In this document: positions 11,264-21,930 of the stretch, in pieces
Layout of the letters: every line of letters starts with the position of its first letter
How positions within the stretch are numbered: the first letter of the stretch is position 1
Source of the DNA: Flammula alnicola
Lineage: Eukaryota; Basidiomycota; Agaricomycetes; Agaricales; Strophariaceae
Reading direction: 5' to 3'
DNA: 60,344 nt
Assembly: GCA_015499995.1 (NCBI GenBank)
Contig: JADNRV010000293.1
Location: 1-60,344, forward strand
Position numbers and translations under genes: made by a program
Notes under the pieces: generated by a model
What the model saw: only the letters and a program-made list of their open reading frames with translations
What the model was told of the DNA's origin: nothing
The model's database searches: none

Positions 11264-14200
11264 TACAAACCCCTTCGAAATCGAAACCCATCCATCTAAT
11301 TTTTACGGAAATAAGTGCCGAAATCCGTTCCCAGCAGCCAAAACCATCAAATCAACCACGTCTCGTAACCCTCTCGCACGATGGACAATCCTGACAACCC
11401 TGCGAATGACCCTAAAACCCCTACCCATGCGCGCACTCAAACTGCTCTCCCCCCCTTCTCTCCACGAACTCCACTACGCAAGAGAATGACCCCCATTCAA
11501 GACCCGGGTGACGAAGAACACACGCCGATCAAAGATGTCACTCTAGCGTCAGGTGCCAGTGTCATCATTCGCGGTGTAGGCGCCAACAAGAAAAACTCCG
11601 ATCCTGTTCAGCTGATGAACGACGCTATCAACAAAATACGAGCAGCAAATCCTACCCTCGCTCAAATTATCGTAAAACCCTTCAACGCATCGCGCAGTGA
11701 ATGGACAACTATCTGCTACATAATCGTTGACCCAAGCATCCTCGCTGGGACGACCGAAACCGAACCACGCACTGATCTCCTCGAACTATGGATGAACGAG
11801 CTGGCGGCCTATGATCCAAAGTGGAGCATTGCATGGACTCCTGCAAAATACGGTCAGGACAAGCGGATGTGGGTGCGATTCCCCGATCTAAATGATACAC
11901 GCGATCAGGAAGCCGCAAAAGAGAAAGCGCTTCAATGGGCGAAAACCAATAACTATGCGGTGTGTAGCTCATACTGTCATAAGGGAGGCGTCACTCTCAC
12001 CCTTGCCCACCCACACGAAGTCGATGCAATCAACCAACGAGGACAAGTCACCGTCAAAGGCCTTAACGGACCCACGCGTGTCGCCTGCGGACGCCAGATC
12101 GAAATTCAAAACCCCTTCGAACTCATTGTTATAGGAGCGATGTCCGAGTACGAAGGCTTAGACGGTCTAATCGAACAATGGGTAGAAGAGGAATTTCAAC
12201 TCGAAGGACAGTCGATGCTCGCAGGCGCTCGTATTCCACCGAACGAACGTGAAGCTCTCGTATTCCACATGACCACCTGGGCCGCCACCGCCAAAGTACT
12301 CAGTCCCAGCTACCAAACAGCCTTCACAGACACCTTTGCCAAATACAAGATCCTCCCTCCTCAAATGCTTCACAAAGTCAACACTGATGCAATCTATAGG
12401 ATTAGTGGCAACCTTCGAGACGAAGTACACAAAGGCGCGGACTCTGTGAACCAGACTCTACAAAATATTGCCCGGCGAATGGACAATGTGGAACAGCGGA
12501 ACGAGCAGCAACATCACACCACCCAACTCCAACTCGCTGCCGTCACTTCGTCCCTTAACACAATGACTCAGACAATTGCCGGCCTCGAAGATCGTGTAGT
12601 CAACACTCAGCGAGCCATCCTTGCGCAATCTCGAGAAATAGGGCTCACTCGCAATGTCACCGACACCTCCGTCAACATCCTCACCCTCCAAATGAACATC
12701 ATCCTTGAGAACAACCCCGATAAGAAGAAGGAAATGGAAAACTTACTCGAAGTGATGAAAGCTCAAAAGACAAACCTACAGGCAACAATTCAGAACGCGT
12801 CAAACGAGTTTATGGCCATCGTTAGCCATCCGATCGCCCAACTAACTCAAGCTCCAACCTTGTCAGATGCCAATGCAGCAACCCCGATGCCAACGTCTTC
12901 GACGCCAACACCCTTGACGCCATCGGCACCACCGGGATTTTCCCAGCAAGCACCACAAACTCCACCCAATCGTCGTCGTTCATCAGGAACGCCAAACACC
13001 AGCATTACCGACCACGAAAGCAGCGCCACGAAGAGACGACGAGTCGACACCACGCTTCATAAGGAACGCATTGCCGACCCTCAAGAAGATATCGTACCAT
13101 CAGTATGTCATTATATTTCTCCTAACCAGAACAAATTGATCGTAGCTCATGACGGGATCTCAGTCTCCGTGATGAACGCAAAACCTGTTCACCAACGCAT
13201 ACAATGCACGTTTCATGGAGTCTTTGACAAACTGAGAGACTTGAGCATATACCGTCATAGTTGCACCTCCCCATGTAGATCCCCGAAAACGCCCGAAAAT
13301 ATGAAATTGTGTTTTATCCTTGGACTCATTGTCATCGCTCTAAGCTTACTGCCAGTGGCAAAGGCGACTACACCTCCAACATCAACATCGACATTTTCAA
13401 TATACGCGCTCAACGCCAATGGTCTTGTGCAGCCGGTGAAGCTCAACCATATCAATAATGTCATCAATACTCGAAAACCTCACGTTTTCGTAATTGGAGA
13501 AACGAAAACACAATCTAAGCTGAGCAAATCACTACCTATTCTTGATTATGATATCTACGAAGTGCCTGGAGAGCGCGCCGATAACCATCACATATTCAAG
13601 TGGGGTATAGTGATGGGAATTCGAAAGGACGTTCAAATTGTACAACGAATTGAACTCAAGCAAAAATCCCTAAAGGGGAGAGTAATTGCACTTGACGTCG
13701 TCCTTCCGAATACAAGCGGAAATTACTCTACGCACCGCCTGATTGGCGCATACGCACCTTGGAATCCAGGGATTGATGATGGAACGCGGCCATTCTGGAG
13801 CGATATGACAGAGCTATGCAGCACAACTAACTCTTCATGGACAGTAGCAGGCGACCTGAATGCAACTATTGCCCCATTTGAGAGGCACAGTGGCGGACAA
13901 GAAGCACGAAGACAATTCCTTCAATTCCTTGAAACAGCAAACGGTCATGATCTATGGAGCGACATGGATCGAACACGCCTTCACGACTGGACATGCAGGA
14001 GCACACATACTGGACATTCCGCAGAAGGCAACATTATAGATCGAGTGGTATCCTCCTCATCTAACCTTGCCGACTCTGAAATCTTTGTCACAAACAGATA
14101 TGACGATTGGATCCCTTCTACAGACCACCGTGGAATCATGGCTCGAATCAACTATATCTTCCATTCTCATACAGATAACCCTACTTATGATGTATCACAC

Positions 14201-17200
14201 GACTTTGTCAGAAAACCATCAAGTCAACCAAGAATCAAAATTCCTCTCAAGACGGAAAAAGAAAAATACCAAATCTTTCAAGATTCAGTGGATGCCATGA
14301 TCGAAGCTAAGTCAATCAACGACAGACAGATTACTGACGATGATTCCTTTATACAGCAATATAATGACCTAACGGAAATTATCACGTCAATGGCTGCCAA
14401 AGCATTCGGCCACCGAAAACCTTTTAAACCGCCCAAAATGGCCATCACAAACGGTACGATCCAAAAGATTATGTGTCAAATCAGAACGACTGGGGGTGCG
14501 ATACTATTTGAGAAATCAAACCAAACCCACCATGTATCGCTAAAGGCGATGAAACATCATTCGCGCACTCGACATGCATACGACGAGTCTGGCTCAAATT
14601 TGCCATTTCTCAAATATCTCAATCGAGATCGACATCTGCTGCACAAATCTCTCTATGCTGAAAGGGCAAAAGAGATTACGTTACGTGCCAAACAGTCAGA
14701 TAAACGACGAATTTCGATGGGCCTACATGGCTCAACGAAAAAGATGATGCAGTTGACGAACTTTACTCCTCTTCCGTTTGCGATAAATGATCTTGATGAT
14801 CCCGCAAAGCTTGTATGCGATCCTGAAGGGGTCAAGGCTACAACGCGTGAATACTTCACGAGACTCTATGACCATACAAGAGTTCCAAACCTTCCTAAAC
14901 CATGGCTTGATACTGCATCGGTGGTTGAAGTGAAACACCGAGTCTTAAATGACAAGTTTCAATGGCCAAGAAAAGCTACATTGGCTGATTTCCGAGCGAT
15001 GATACGACGCGGAAATCATAGCCCATCCCCTGGACCAGACAAATGGGAAAAATGGACAATTAAAGCCCTGTCTGATAAAGCACTATTGCTTGTACTTGAT
15101 TTACATAACTACGAAGTTATGAACTCATGTTTCCCGGGGGATGTCAAAGACATGTGGTTGACTACCATTTACAAGAAAGGCCTTCGTACAGACCTCAGGA
15201 ACTGGAGAGGTCTCTGTTTCTCCAACTTTATTGCAAACTCACCGATGACATGGTTAAATCAATGCCTCATCCGATATGCTGCAGAAAAACACATTCTGCC
15301 GGATACACAAGTTGCAGCGCAACCAGGTGTCCAGACGCGCGATCTCATGAGCTACTTAGCCGGAGTCAAATGCTGGGCTAACCGCCACAAACAGCCAGTA
15401 TACGCAATCAAAAGAGACCAGATGAAAGGGTTTGATTACCTCTCACCTGATGGGTTTTATGATGCTATTCGTGCCTACGGCCTTCCAAAAGAAATAATTG
15501 ACCTTGATCGAGCAGCGCAACACAAAGTCAAATGTTTTATCCAGACCGCATATGGAGCGACCTCCCCAATATCGGTATCTGGGGTTAGCAAACAAGGCGG
15601 TCCAGCATCCCCTCTCAAATCCACATTCACGACAAGTATGGGACATTACTACCTATGCGACATCCTCAAAAACGACAAAGATGCACTCATAGTTACTTCA
15701 TCAAGCAATAAGCGTAAAGATCCGCATCTAAACGATGCGAATCTTCAATTTCTTGTTGCGATGGTCGAAGCTACTGATGACTCTTACATTTTCTCAAAAT
15801 CTATAGAGTCCCTTCGAGCAAATACTCTAATCATGGAACGGTTCCAGTATGCCTACGGATGGCTGACTCAATGGACGAAATCAAACGCGTACCTTCTAGC
15901 ACCCGAACAAGGTAAAACTTATCCTGACACGATAACATTTGAATCAGTATCCGTCGGACAAGGAGTGAACCCACTAGCAATAACCAAACACACGATCGCA
16001 CTGATCAAAGACGACATGGACTTCCTAAGGACTAAAGTCGACAATCCGACAGCACGCTTCAATGAACTCAAACAGTTTATAGATGAATTCCAATTCCCAA
16101 CCGTCATAGGTCGTCTCCCGATTACTATCCTACGTAAACTCACTGCGCAGAACATCATATCTAAATGCAGAGCTCTACTATCTCTTCAGCCCATCATGCC
16201 ACCAGACGCAATCAAACTCGACAGGATGATCATTCAGAAGGTCCATGACGCACTTGGTTTTCCCTTCCGACCATCAACAGAGATCGCAACCCTCCCGGTC
16301 TCACATCACGGCTTCGGATTCCCATCGATCTCAAAAATCAACGCAAGCCTCTCGGTCGAAGGACTCCAGAGAGACCTTAACCATCACATACCAGCATACC
16401 GCCACATGTCACTGATAACACTCGCTGATTGGATGTGCGAGAAAGCAGGATGCCTAAACCCCCTTGATGGAAATGGGCTGCATAAAGACTATGGCCGGCA
16501 ACTGAAGTACATACCTGTCAGCTGGATTGTGGCCCAGAAGACAATGGCAAAACTCTCGCTGTCGCTGAAACGGACAGATCAATCTGAGGTTCTAGGTGAT
16601 GTCTCGATCTCTCATATTGTCAATATATGTAATCACAAGATCCCACATGATGATAGGACAGTCAACGGAACGACGATACTATCCTTGAAAAGAAAAGGGA
16701 TATCTCTGCTAAAAGACGTGGGCAAATGGATCATCGATGTCGGCGGTAACATCAAAATCGGTATCAAGCAACCTAGCATGGATAGGCGATGGTCCGAAGC
16801 CGCGAAAACAAACTGGACCAGATTCGAAAACTTGTTACAACATAACCTATGCATGGACGACCTGACATCCGGAATGCCAGATCTCGCAATACCACGAGAC
16901 ATTCGCGAACGAAGAGCCGAAATTCAGATATGGAACCTAGTCACTGCCAGCGGATTCGCACCATCAAACTATACAGATGGAAACACATGGGCGACAGATG
17001 GGTCGATGTTGCCAGCCTCAGCTGGAATCCTCGATCCAAAGACCATCACAGGAGCCGCTACAGGGACATCTTCATTAGCTATGAGAGTCCCTGGCCGTAA
17101 CGTTTCAATTCTTCAAGGTGAACAATTAGGACTAATAATGGCCCTTATCTTATCAGGCAACAAAACGGAACAAGAACGCCAACTAATATTAACCGACCAC

Positions 17201-18350
17201 CTGAACTCTGTGCGACTCATCGACGACAGCCAAACCAATGTCTCACAAGTACCAAGACTAAGATTCATGAACGGCAGATCGTACTATCGATGGATCCTCT
17301 CGCTACTCACCAGACCATCCCGGGCCAACATCGACATAAAGTATACGCCAGGCCACTCAGACGACAAATCGACGGAAGCACAAATGAATAGCGAAGCGGA
17401 CTACCTAGCGTCATCGACACAGAAAATATACAAAGACCTTCCAGAAGCCCCACCACCAACATTCCATATGAACGAATTCACGTTCCATCACCCGACCGAC
17501 GGATGGATCGAGTCAAACATCTCCCAATATGTCAACATGCACATAGATCGCCAATCGGAAACTCTACTGCGACAAACTCATAGCCAGCGGATGTTGACAT
17601 GGGCCCATGACGACAACCCTCCACCCGAATATCCGTACAGCAAAGCAGCGTCTGCACATTCCGCTGCGGTACAGCTATATGCGCGATCCGGACAGCTCGC
17701 GACTGCCGATATCCTCAAGAAACGAAACCTACTCGATGACGACAAATGCAGATTGGGATGCAATGCAACGGAATCCCCAAGGCACATATTCCTCACTTGT
17801 CCTCACTACGAAATCTGGAGGAACGATGCAAGAGACGAGATAACACGGAAAACCGAGATGAAAGCGGAAACGATGGAGATACAGAGCTTGACGAAGGATA
17901 ATCTCATACGAGCAGCTAAGTCTCTCTTCTCTGATGATGATATAATATGGCCTTTACATTACTCGCTCTATTACATAGGCCAATTACCGAACATTGACAA
18001 ACTCATTGAAGATCCAACAATGACTATGACGCAAAAACAACGCCTAAAATCTCATATCTCATCCGATTGGCACACGTCATCTATACGGCTAGCAGGCAGG
18101 ATATTCGGGGACTTCCAGAAGCGAATGGCTGTATTGAATGAGTGCCCGCGACGTTGACAACTTCGAACCACAGTCTGGTAGCTTTTTCCCCAAAAAGGGT
18201 TTTGACGCACCCAGCACTGCTGACATTTACTATATTCCTTCCCAAAACCATAACATTCCTTCATGACTACCACATTTACATACAAACGGTCTATCGAGGT
18301 TAGTATTTACCAACCTTAGTCTCTTGTAGGCATAGATAGATGTCTCATTG
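11190..18350 (+). mobile_element. Full-length non-LTR (LINE-type) retrotransposon inserted in a GTPase gene
   Basis: Boundaries come from interruption of the GTPase copy: host sequence stops in the AAC repeat at about 11150-11180 and resumes at 18352. The element has a 5' leader of about 190 bases, one open frame (11381-18157) and a 3' region of about 190 bases. No LTRs are present. There is no poly(A) tail; the 3' end instead runs into ACAATTGTAACAACAGC-like repeat. The target duplication cannot be fixed because both junctions lie in AAC-type repeat. The intact 6.8-kb frame argues for recent activity. Confidence 0.85.
11381..18157 (+). CDS. Single-ORF LINE polyprotein: N-terminal region, APE-type endonuclease, reverse transcriptase, RNase H, zinc knuckle
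   Basis: 2,258 residues without a break. Residues 1 to about 600 form an ORF1-like region with coiled-coil-like stretches (about 345-475) and a Pro/Thr/Ser linker. An unusual hydrophobic stretch KLCFILGLIVIALSLLPVA lies at about 641-660. The endonuclease follows: IYALNANG (677), GETKTQ (705), GDLNA (824), STDHRGI (914). The reverse transcriptase shows NWRGLCFSN (1,270), RDQMKGFDYL (1,345), QGGPASPL (1,404) and the catalytic ATDDSYIF (about 1,463), where most LINEs have YADD. RNase H follows: ATDGSM (1,870), GEQLGL (1,913), LTDHLNS (1,937), NSEADYLA (2,001). A C-x3-C...H...C knuckle sits near 2,122-2,140. It makes the cDNA by target-primed reverse transcription. Start chosen at the first ATG after the in-frame leader. 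The fusion of ORF1 and ORF2 and the internal signal-like segment are the odd points. Confidence 0.95.
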   Translation: MDNPDNPANDPKTPTHARTQTALPPFSPRTPLRKRMTPIQDPGDEEHTPIKDVTLASGASVIIRGVGANKKNSDPVQLMNDAINKIRAANPTLAQIIVKPFNASRSEWTTICYIIVDPSILAGTTETEPRTDLLELWMNELAAYDPKWSIAWTPAKYGQDKRMWVRFPDLNDTRDQEAAKEKALQWAKTNNYAVCSSYCHKGGVTLTLAHPHEVDAINQRGQVTVKGLNGPTRVACGRQIEIQNPFELIVIGAMSEYEGLDGLIEQWVEEEFQLEGQSMLAGARIPPNEREALVFHMTTWAATAKVLSPSYQTAFTDTFAKYKILPPQMLHKVNTDAIYRISGNLRDEVHKGADSVNQTLQNIARRMDNVEQRNEQQHHTTQLQLAAVTSSLNTMTQTIAGLEDRVVNTQRAILAQSREIGLTRNVTDTSVNILTLQMNIILENNPDKKKEMENLLEVMKAQKTNLQATIQNASNEFMAIVSHPIAQLTQAPTLSDANAATPMPTSSTPTPLTPSAPPGFSQQAPQTPPNRRRSSGTPNTSITDHESSATKRRRVDTTLHKERIADPQEDIVPSVCHYISPNQNKLIVAHDGISVSVMNAKPVHQRIQCTFHGVFDKLRDLSIYRHSCTSPCRSPKTPENMKLCFILGLIVIALSLLPVAKATTPPTSTSTFSIYALNANGLVQPVKLNHINNVINTRKPHVFVIGETKTQSKLSKSLPILDYDIYEVPGERADNHHIFKWGIVMGIRKDVQIVQRIELKQKSLKGRVIALDVVLPNTSGNYSTHRLIGAYAPWNPGIDDGTRPFWSDMTELCSTTNSSWTVAGDLNATIAPFERHSGGQEARRQFLQFLETANGHDLWSDMDRTRLHDWTCRSTHTGHSAEGNIIDRVVSSSSNLADSEIFVTNRYDDWIPSTDHRGIMARINYIFHSHTDNPTYDVSHDFVRKPSSQPRIKIPLKTEKEKYQIFQDSVDAMIEAKSINDRQITDDDSFIQQYNDLTEIITSMAAKAFGHRKPFKPPKMAITNGTIQKIMCQIRTTGGAILFEKSNQTHHVSLKAMKHHSRTRHAYDESGSNLPFLKYLNRDRHLLHKSLYAERAKEITLRAKQSDKRRISMGLHGSTKKMMQLTNFTPLPFAINDLDDPAKLVCDPEGVKATTREYFTRLYDHTRVPNLPKPWLDTASVVEVKHRVLNDKFQWPRKATLADFRAMIRRGNHSPSPGPDKWEKWTIKALSDKALLLVLDLHNYEVMNSCFPGDVKDMWLTTIYKKGLRTDLRNWRGLCFSNFIANSPMTWLNQCLIRYAAEKHILPDTQVAAQPGVQTRDLMSYLAGVKCWANRHKQPVYAIKRDQMKGFDYLSPDGFYDAIRAYGLPKEIIDLDRAAQHKVKCFIQTAYGATSPISVSGVSKQGGPASPLKSTFTTSMGHYYLCDILKNDKDALIVTSSSNKRKDPHLNDANLQFLVAMVEATDDSYIFSKSIESLRANTLIMERFQYAYGWLTQWTKSNAYLLAPEQGKTYPDTITFESVSVGQGVNPLAITKHTIALIKDDMDFLRTKVDNPTARFNELKQFIDEFQFPTVIGRLPITILRKLTAQNIISKCRALLSLQPIMPPDAIKLDRMIIQKVHDALGFPFRPSTEIATLPVSHHGFGFPSISKINASLSVEGLQRDLNHHIPAYRHMSLITLADWMCEKAGCLNPLDGNGLHKDYGRQLKYIPVSWIVAQKTMAKLSLSLKRTDQSEVLGDVSISHIVNICNHKIPHDDRTVNGTTILSLKRKGISLLKDVGKWIIDVGGNIKIGIKQPSMDRRWSEAAKTNWTRFENLLQHNLCMDDLTSGMPDLAIPRDIRERRAEIQIWNLVTASGFAPSNYTDGNTWATDGSMLPASAGILDPKTITGAATGTSSLAMRVPGRNVSILQGEQLGLIMALILSGNKTEQERQLILTDHLNSVRLIDDSQTNVSQVPRLRFMNGRSYYRWILSLLTRPSRANIDIKYTPGHSDDKSTEAQMNSEADYLASSTQKIYKDLPEAPPPTFHMNEFTFHHPTDGWIESNISQYVNMHIDRQSETLLRQTHSQRMLTWAHDDNPPPEYPYSKAASAHSAAVQLYARSGQLATADILKKRNLLDDDKCRLGCNATESPRHIFLTCPHYEIWRNDARDEITRKTEMKAETMEIQSLTKDNLIRAAKSLFSDDDIIWPLHYSLYYIGQLPNIDKLIEDPTMTMTQKQRLKSHISSDWHTSSIRLAGRIFGDFQKRMAVLNECPRR

Positions 18351-18351
18351 T

Positions 18352-18490
18352 AACAATTGTAACAACAGCAGGACTCACCGTAACACTTATTAGCTTGGCT
18401 GCACTTTTAACATCATATCCCGTAACAGATTCAATACGAACGTAGCCGCGGCGACTCCCATAATGACAGCAGAAAGGACGTCACACCTAT
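18352..18490 (+). pseudogene. Severed 3' end of GTPase copy B plus a second partial copy of the same exon end
   Basis: 18352-18393 reads NNCNNSRTHRNTY and stop, matching the end of copy A (NNNSRMRRNTY). This is the original C-terminus of copy B, displaced by 7.2 kb. Directly after, about 18409-18497 carries another diverged copy of the preceding block (ISRNRFNTN, compare ISHNRYYTN of copy B). A short tandem duplication of the last exon therefore existed before or arose with the insertion. Confidence 0.7.
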
Positions 18491-18529
18491 ACTACTAGGA
18501 TGTAAGTTTTGCGAGGAATTCGAACTCTG

Positions 18530-18960
18530 TTTTCCATGAGAGCCCACAAGTTTTTCCGTAATGTCAGCATACTAGGCTCTCGTTATCGACAGGATGAGAA
18601 GAACCTCGTATACTTAGCTATTTTGTAAGTATCACCGTGGTAGTTCCGAACTTCGAAGGTTGATTTTGAAGCTGACAAATATGGATATGATTCCCGTGAC
18701 CGACAGGCGCTCCGCTTGGGCGCCTGTTCCGAAAGCGCGTCGTTGACAGTCAAACAAGGTTCCTGCTTCCTTGAAATGTCTATACTCAAATAACCTACTA
18801 CATCACCCATATTTTTATTATCGAGTATTGATGCACACTTAAGTTCACCATCCTTGGTTGCTATTACTCTTGTCATATGTTAGATGGCCTTTTTCAGTTT
18901 TGAAGCTGAATTCTTAGTTTCTTTTCAGATGCAACTTAATCGTGGGTTCTTTCCAGTCGG
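18530..18960 (-). repeat. GTPase-repeat 3' flank, inverted partner of 6290-6780
   Basis: It is strongly similar to 6290-6780 in opposite orientation, including the ends coding DWKEPTI.LKRN-like sequence on the minus strand. It lies immediately 3' of the broken GTPase copy C and so defines the extent of the duplicated unit as gene plus at least 0.4 kb of 3' flank. Confidence 0.65.
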
Positions 18961-19124
18961 CATTCCGGACTTTGTCGATGAACGCTCCCATACCGTTGCC
19001 AACCGTTAAATCCATCCACGTTCTCGTCGATGATCTAGGCAGGTATCTCAGCACTTCCAATTCTAGCGATCTGAACAAGCCACAAGCTTGTCTTAAAGTT
19101 TTCGTCTGGCATACATAGAAAATA

Positions 19125-20397
19125 TTAGGAACCTGCATCGCCGCCACTGCCTGATCTGTTTGCTGTTTTTCCTTGTAAATATTCTGCCCTCAACAAATCC
19201 AAAGTGATCCGATCTCCGCTTGGCGGTTTAATTTCATTCCAGATCAGTTTGAAAAGCTCCTGGTGTTGAATCGGAAGGAACTCCAGCTCCGAACAAATAG
19301 GGAAGCCAGCAGAGGTTTGCGGGAGCATCATGCGCTTTTCCACGATTTATTTCTATAGGCAAAGAGAGCGTCGATGATGTTCGGCATCAATCCAGGGCTC
19401 GATGACCTGCAAGGCTAATTCGCGTGTTCGCAGGAAACGCCTCGCATTAGCTTGACGTTTGAGCATATTTCGCCAATATATTGTTTCCAGCTCCTCTTCT
19501 CGAGTGCTTCCAGTTTCTTCGTCCACTTTATGCCACATTTTGGTAGTAAGAACGATATTCTGGAAGGAGTCTTCCTCGCAGAGTTCCTCGAACATGTGTA
19601 AGTTCTTCAAAGAGGTGCCACCCATGCGATTGTCGGTAATCCTGTGACCATTAAAAGAATTTTCTTTTTGTATCTGGCGTGTGATTCAAATGACAGCATC
19701 ATAAGTGTGAGGAACGTATTAGAGTGCACGGCGAGTACATACGTGGTTGTGAGCCAATCAGCAATCATCTTGAGGATGTCAGCGTCGGACCAGTCAATGT
19801 CGTCGAATCCTCAGGCTGGCGTATCGAAGAAGATGATACGACCAGCGTTCAGTTCAGGGAAAGAATGCTTGAATATGTGTATTTCAGCTGTAGACGACGT
19901 CAGATCGTCCAATACCAGTATCGAAGCCAGTTGCCGCGTTTATGAACTGCTGAAAGTATGAACCGGAAATCAACACTGGTAAGGGACTTGCGTATCGCAT
20001 ACCATGCTTTCCCTTGAACCATTTGATCCCATCACCCTAGAAAAATAGTAGAAAAATAAGATTAATTCAAAAGGAGAACTACGATAGACTTACGCAATGA
20101 AATCGTCGGGAGTCAATCCCTCAGGCCTCAGGCCTCAGGTTCCAACTCGCTGGCTTGCGTCGCGTCTTTTTCATAAGTGTTCATCCCTGGGAGTTCTCTT
20201 CTGTTCGTTCCGTCCTGAAATATTCAGACATTGCTATTTGCTCTCACACTTCTGCAATCATAGGCTAACCAGGGTCTGTGCACCGGCATGAGAGGTCAAA
20301 TGTCGCTTTCTGTTCCAAAAATTAAATTCAGTATTCCAGTTCAATCGAAAACCTGTTGATTAACATACGTTTCTGGGACAGCAGACTCAGTCATCAT
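19125..20397 (-). pseudogene. Frame-broken P-loop GTPase gene (copy C)
   Basis: It starts ATGATGACTGAGTCTGC at 20397, with a donor GTATGT directly after MMTESAVPET. Downstream, the expected pieces appear in three frames: LTPDDFIA, ATGFDTGIGRSD, STAEIHIFKHSFPEL, IIFFDTPA-stop-GFDDIDW, ILKMIADWLTT, then after an intron YKKKILL and HRITDNRMGGTSLKNLHMFE. The long block to IEPWIDAEHH (19625-19353) and the C-terminal LPQTSAGF...GDRITLDLLRAEY region (19343-19125) follow. I find a frameshift after IGRSD, an in-frame TGA inside the DTPGF switch, a frameshift after KKKILL and a stop before the C-terminal block. The part matching the P-loop is poorly preserved. It is more complete at the C-terminus than copy B, so it shows the ancestral protein was longer. 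Not expected to be functional. Confidence 0.75.
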
Positions 20398-20916
20398 GGG
20401 GAGTTGAGATGTGTATGGCAGAGGGGAGTGCAGATCGCACTCTCTCACAAGATGGATGTTTTGGGGACTGGACTGGGAGGGAATTTCAGATGACTGTTAG
20501 ACAGTGGTGCGACTTAATAGGAGCTAGTAAAATGACTACACGCGAGCCGTGAACACGATACGACCCTCGAACATGAGGCTTCCATCTGGTTTACTAATGT
20601 CAAATGCTAAGAGCATGATGCACGAGGTCTTCCGGGCCAAGGAGCGGCGGTTGAAATACCGAGATAGAAAAATACGATTGAAGTAGAGTTCGAATCGAAG
20701 AGCTCATGCCCTGATATTTGCTCGTATTTATTTCAAATAAATACGAAAACCAGTGCTCCTCCGCGACTACTTACCCAACGGTGACCAGTACTTGAGGACT
20801 TACCTACACGCCCGACGTGCAGGGTCCCCTCTCTAGGAACTTCAGCAACACAGCCCAAAAGTATTGAAATACTCTACATAATTTCAACCCTCGTATACCT
20901 CCCGTCACAAACCCAC
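20398..20916. other. Intergenic region between GTPase copy C and MRPS33
   Basis: No gene, repeat or RNA recognised. It must hold the promoters of both divergent units. A short CTCTACAT/AATTTC stretch precedes the MRPS33 ATG, and I see no clear TATA box. Confidence 0.4.
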
Positions 20917-21331
20917 ATGGCCGGTTTCGTGGCCCCCTCCCGTCTGGCGGCCCTCACAAAGCTGCGCTGCAGCATATTCCAAACATCATACAACCCCGAA
21001 AGTCTGCGAACCGGTGCCAAGTACCTGCGGCGGCGTCTGCGTGGCCCGTCGATGGTTGGGTACTATCCCGAGTCATTCAACATCCCGCAGATCATCCGGA
21101 AGTATAAGGAGCTGGAGATGGTGGATGACGACGAGGAGGAGCGTTTGATCGACGTTATGGACCGGAAGAAGAGGGGAAAGGGCGCGCCGAAGAAGGCGAA
21201 GGCGAAGGGTGCGTACTTCTTTTGGACATCTCGTTTCTGTGAAACGGTGTTGACGTGGATGTTGATGCCCTTTCTTCTTCTCGTGTTTGATGTTTCCAGA
21301 GGACAGCAGGAGGTTGAACAAGAGGCGGTGA
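20917..21331 (+). CDS. MRPS33: Mitochondrial small-subunit ribosomal protein S33 (mS33)
   Basis: Exons 20917-21208 and 21300-21331, intron 91 bases (GTGCGT..CAG), product 107 residues. Conserved blocks: SRLAALTKLRCSIFQT, YNPESLRTGAKYLRRRLRGP, MVGYYP, then a basic end KKRGKGAPKKAKAKEDSRR closing at LNKRR. The splice joins KAKAK to EDSRRLNKRR exactly as in the family, where the C-terminus is a basic tail. The protein (Rsm27 in budding yeast) is part of the head of the mitochondrial 28S/37S subunit. A short N-terminal extension (MAGFVAPS) precedes the conserved SRLAAL; no classical targeting peptide is obvious, which is usual for this protein. Frame is intact. Reading on past the donor gives unrelated sequence to 21600, which is not coding. 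Confidence 0.97.
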
Positions 21332-21930
21332 AGAGTGTTGGTCTGTCTCCGAGACTTGGAGAAAAGGCGAGCGAGAGAAGCGCAAGAACGAGCATGGAAG
21401 CCATGCAGGCAGGCAGTGTCCATGTCTTCCGCTTCAAGAGATATGTCTATTCTTGGCAGATTTCGCAAATTATCCTTTTCAGTCCACTTGGTCGTACTAG
21501 AAACCTCATCAGCTATCATCATATGGAAGGTTGTTTCCAAGCTCCAACATCTTGTAAAACCCACGACCATCCTGTGCGTCGTCGTGAGTGTTTTTCATGA
21601 CTGATTTTATTCGAAATCAAAAATCATGATCACTCTCGAAACATCAAAGCCTTGCACACCGAGGACCAGGAGCTCCTCCTTTATCATCAGCGCTATTCTT
21701 CGCGCGCTTTTGGTTGGCTTCTAATACTTATGTTTGACCTCGAGATTAAATGATCTAATAACTTTGATGGTCGGTCGTTGCCAGTTTATACAGATGGTTT
21801 CATCATATTCGCGTTCGCTGCATTTTTGCTGAAGTTCGACCCAGCACACTACACGCTAAGATTCCTGTCTTTCGTAATTCCATGGCCGAATGTTGGTATA
21901 TGTAAGTTGGTATTTGAGGGTCTACAGGCT

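Noticed and set aside
13113..13125. Intron in the LINE frame starting GTATGT near 13113 with CTAAC..CAG shortly after
   Set aside because: It would be about 30 bases with the branch site almost touching the acceptor. The frame is open without it.
21335..21604. Plus-strand frames following MRPS33
   Set aside because: They begin in or after the last MRPS33 exon in other frames and show no motif; the spliced MRPS33 stop at 21329-21331 accounts for the gene end.
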